This document shows positions 62,991 to 64,000 of a stretch of 64,000 nucleotides of DNA, piece by piece (positions within the stretch are counted from its first letter, which is position 1; every line of letters starts with the position of its first letter). Below the pieces are notes generated by a model that worked only from the letters and a program-made list of their open reading frames with translations, was not told the origin of the DNA and searched no databases. Origin of the DNA: JABAAI01 sp965261955. Its GTDB lineage: Bacteria > Spirochaetota > Leptospiria > Leptospirales > Leptonemataceae. The stretch lies in contig CBDHEM010000071.1 of NCBI GenBank assembly GCA_965261955.1, forward strand, positions 558,001 through 622,000, written 5' to 3'. The position numbers and the translations under genes were made by a program.

Positions 62991-64000
62991 ATGGGAAAAG
63001 AAAATAAGACTTTTGATGTACTCACTTTACCATTGGAGGGTCGACATCTAATAGAGGCATCTGCTGGAACAGGAAAAACATTTACGATTACACGTCTTTT
63101 TTTACGCCTCATTATAGAAGGGCGCCATATTTCTCAAATTGTTGTTGTCAGCTTCACCAATGCAGCAGTGAGTGAACTTCGAGAACGTATTCGTAAGACT
63201 CTCACCAACACACTAGCTTATTTAAGAAATCAGGAAGAAAACATAGAAGCTGATATAAGCAAGATACTAGAATACTATCCTAAAAAAAATAACACACTGG
63301 CCAAATTAGAAATAGCTCTGAAGCAATTTGATAGCATTCATGTCTATACAATTCATGCTTTCTGTAAACATTTGTTAGAAGAACAACCTTTCACCAGTGG
63401 TGTATTAGCAATTAAAGAAACCTCCCCAAATGATTACCATATAGCTCGGGAAACCATACTAGACTATTGGCGAAAGTATATTCAAAACTCTCCAAAAGAA
63501 TTTTTAGAATACCTTATCCAAATAGATTTTACCGCTGAGGATTGGGTCTCGTTTTTCACAGCAAGCTCACACTATAGTGATTGGAATTTATCTTTAAAAA
63601 AGAAAAAACAGCAAAATGGAAAGGCACACACTATAATAAATCATGCGGTCATTCAACAGGAAGAAAAGGTCCTAAAAGAACAAATCAAAAGGTGCCAAAA
63701 AGCTTTTTCGGATCTTCAAAAAAAATGGTCTCAAGAAAAGAATACAATCACTAGTCATTTTACAGAACATAAGAAAGTAAATCGCCTTCAAAAAGGAACG
63801 CTAGCCAGCCTATTAGCTAGTTTAGAAAAATACTTCCAAAAAGAAGCTTTTTCCTTATTCGATAAAGAATTCAGAGACCTTATCACTCGCTTTTATAAAA
63901 AGGAAACAAGCGTAGCACTTTCTGATGGCTCCTCTTCTTATCTTTGGGAAGATTACAGAAAAAGTTATAACAAACTGCTCATTTTATTGAGGGAGCATCT
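62991..64000 (+). CDS. recB: RecB, exodeoxyribonuclease V beta subunit (3' end outside window)
   Basis: Open from the ATG at 62991 to the window end (336 codons). It begins with FDVLTLPLEGRHLIEASAGT, then GTGKTFTITRLFLRLII (Walker A) and VVVSFTNAAVSELRERIRKT (motif Ia), typical RecB; FDSIHVYTIHAFCKHLLEEQ matches the motif Ic region. The nuclease domain, if present, lies outside. RecB is a 3'-5' helicase and nuclease of RecBCD. Divergent from recD, sharing a 52-bp promoter region. Confidence 0.92.
   Translation, partial: MGKENKTFDVLTLPLEGRHLIEASAGTGKTFTITRLFLRLIIEGRHISQIVVVSFTNAAVSELRERIRKTLTNTLAYLRNQEENIEADISKILEYYPKKNNTLAKLEIALKQFDSIHVYTIHAFCKHLLEEQPFTSGVLAIKETSPNDYHIARETILDYWRKYIQNSPKEFLEYLIQIDFTAEDWVSFFTASSHYSDWNLSLKKKKQQNGKAHTIINHAVIQQEEKVLKEQIKRCQKAFSDLQKKWSQEKNTITSHFTEHKKVNRLQKGTLASLLASLEKYFQKEAFSLFDKEFRDLITRFYKKETSVALSDGSSSYLWEDYRKSYNKLLILLREH

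Noticed and set aside
1..64000. tRNA or rRNA genes
   Set aside because: I looked for T-loop and anticodon-arm patterns in the intergenic stretches and found none convincing; a tRNAscan-SE run would settle it.

Overview
The window reads as a chromosome segment of a low-GC, Gram-negative, flagellated bacterium. A spirochaete, possibly related to the Leptospirales, is my best guess. The reasons are a FliL homologue, lipoproteins with lipoboxes ending in SAC, many signal-peptide proteins of unknown function, and an ArgF with an HDMPIHP active-site loop that I associate, from memory, with spirochaete enzymes. No rRNA or tRNA is visible to settle the affiliation.

Layout. 1-6.9 kb: the 5' part of a family-4 uracil-DNA glycosylase (minus strand), then a plus-strand run of a secreted YHS protein, an SDR dehydrogenase, a GMC oxidoreductase, a secreted two-domain VOC protein and a membrane glycosyltransferase. 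6.9-22.5 kb: an accessory block with three minus-strand GLUG-repeat lipoproteins, one of about 2,800 residues with FN3-like domains. Two of the three have conserved C-terminal tails cut off by frame changes. The genes are separated by arrays of short AAGC-AAGCTT palindromes and by decayed IS3-family transposase pieces. 22.7-53 kb: mostly housekeeping genes: a Helicase_C_3-like protein, RNase P RNA, YajQ, a TPR protein, a lipoate ligase family protein, a GT39-like membrane protein, Mfd, malate dehydrogenase, hemolysin III, DUF445, Rho, ornithine carbamoyltransferase, NUDIX, FeoA and a frameshifted FeoB, a decayed CxxCxxCC gene, an FtsX-type permease, a sirtuin and a beta-carbonic anhydrase. About eight copies or remnants of a roughly 107-bp MITE-like element lie between these genes. 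53.2-56.9 kb: a second accessory block. It has an Imm32-like protein with an internal duplication, then a roughly 1.3-kb unit present twice (unknown 201-203 aa protein, conserved upstream mini-ORF, signal-peptide mini-ORF), punctuated by three copies of a hairpin-rich element. 56.8-64 kb: a TPR protein, FliL, a HAD hydrolase, an MFS transporter, a double-CDGSH protein and divergent recD and recB (the latter cut by the window end).

The two accessory blocks hold the most unusual material. The hairpin element at 54.1, 55.4 and 56.7 kb varies between copies only in ways that keep base pairing in plus-strand RNA, which points to a structured RNA. It resembles, from memory, the C4/Icd-Ash region of P1/P4-type phages. 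The duplicated genes beside it look like an orphan toxin-tip/immunity array, but that is inference. IS3-type right-end sequences occur beside both the GLUG paralogues and these units, so one extinct IS may have helped shape both blocks.
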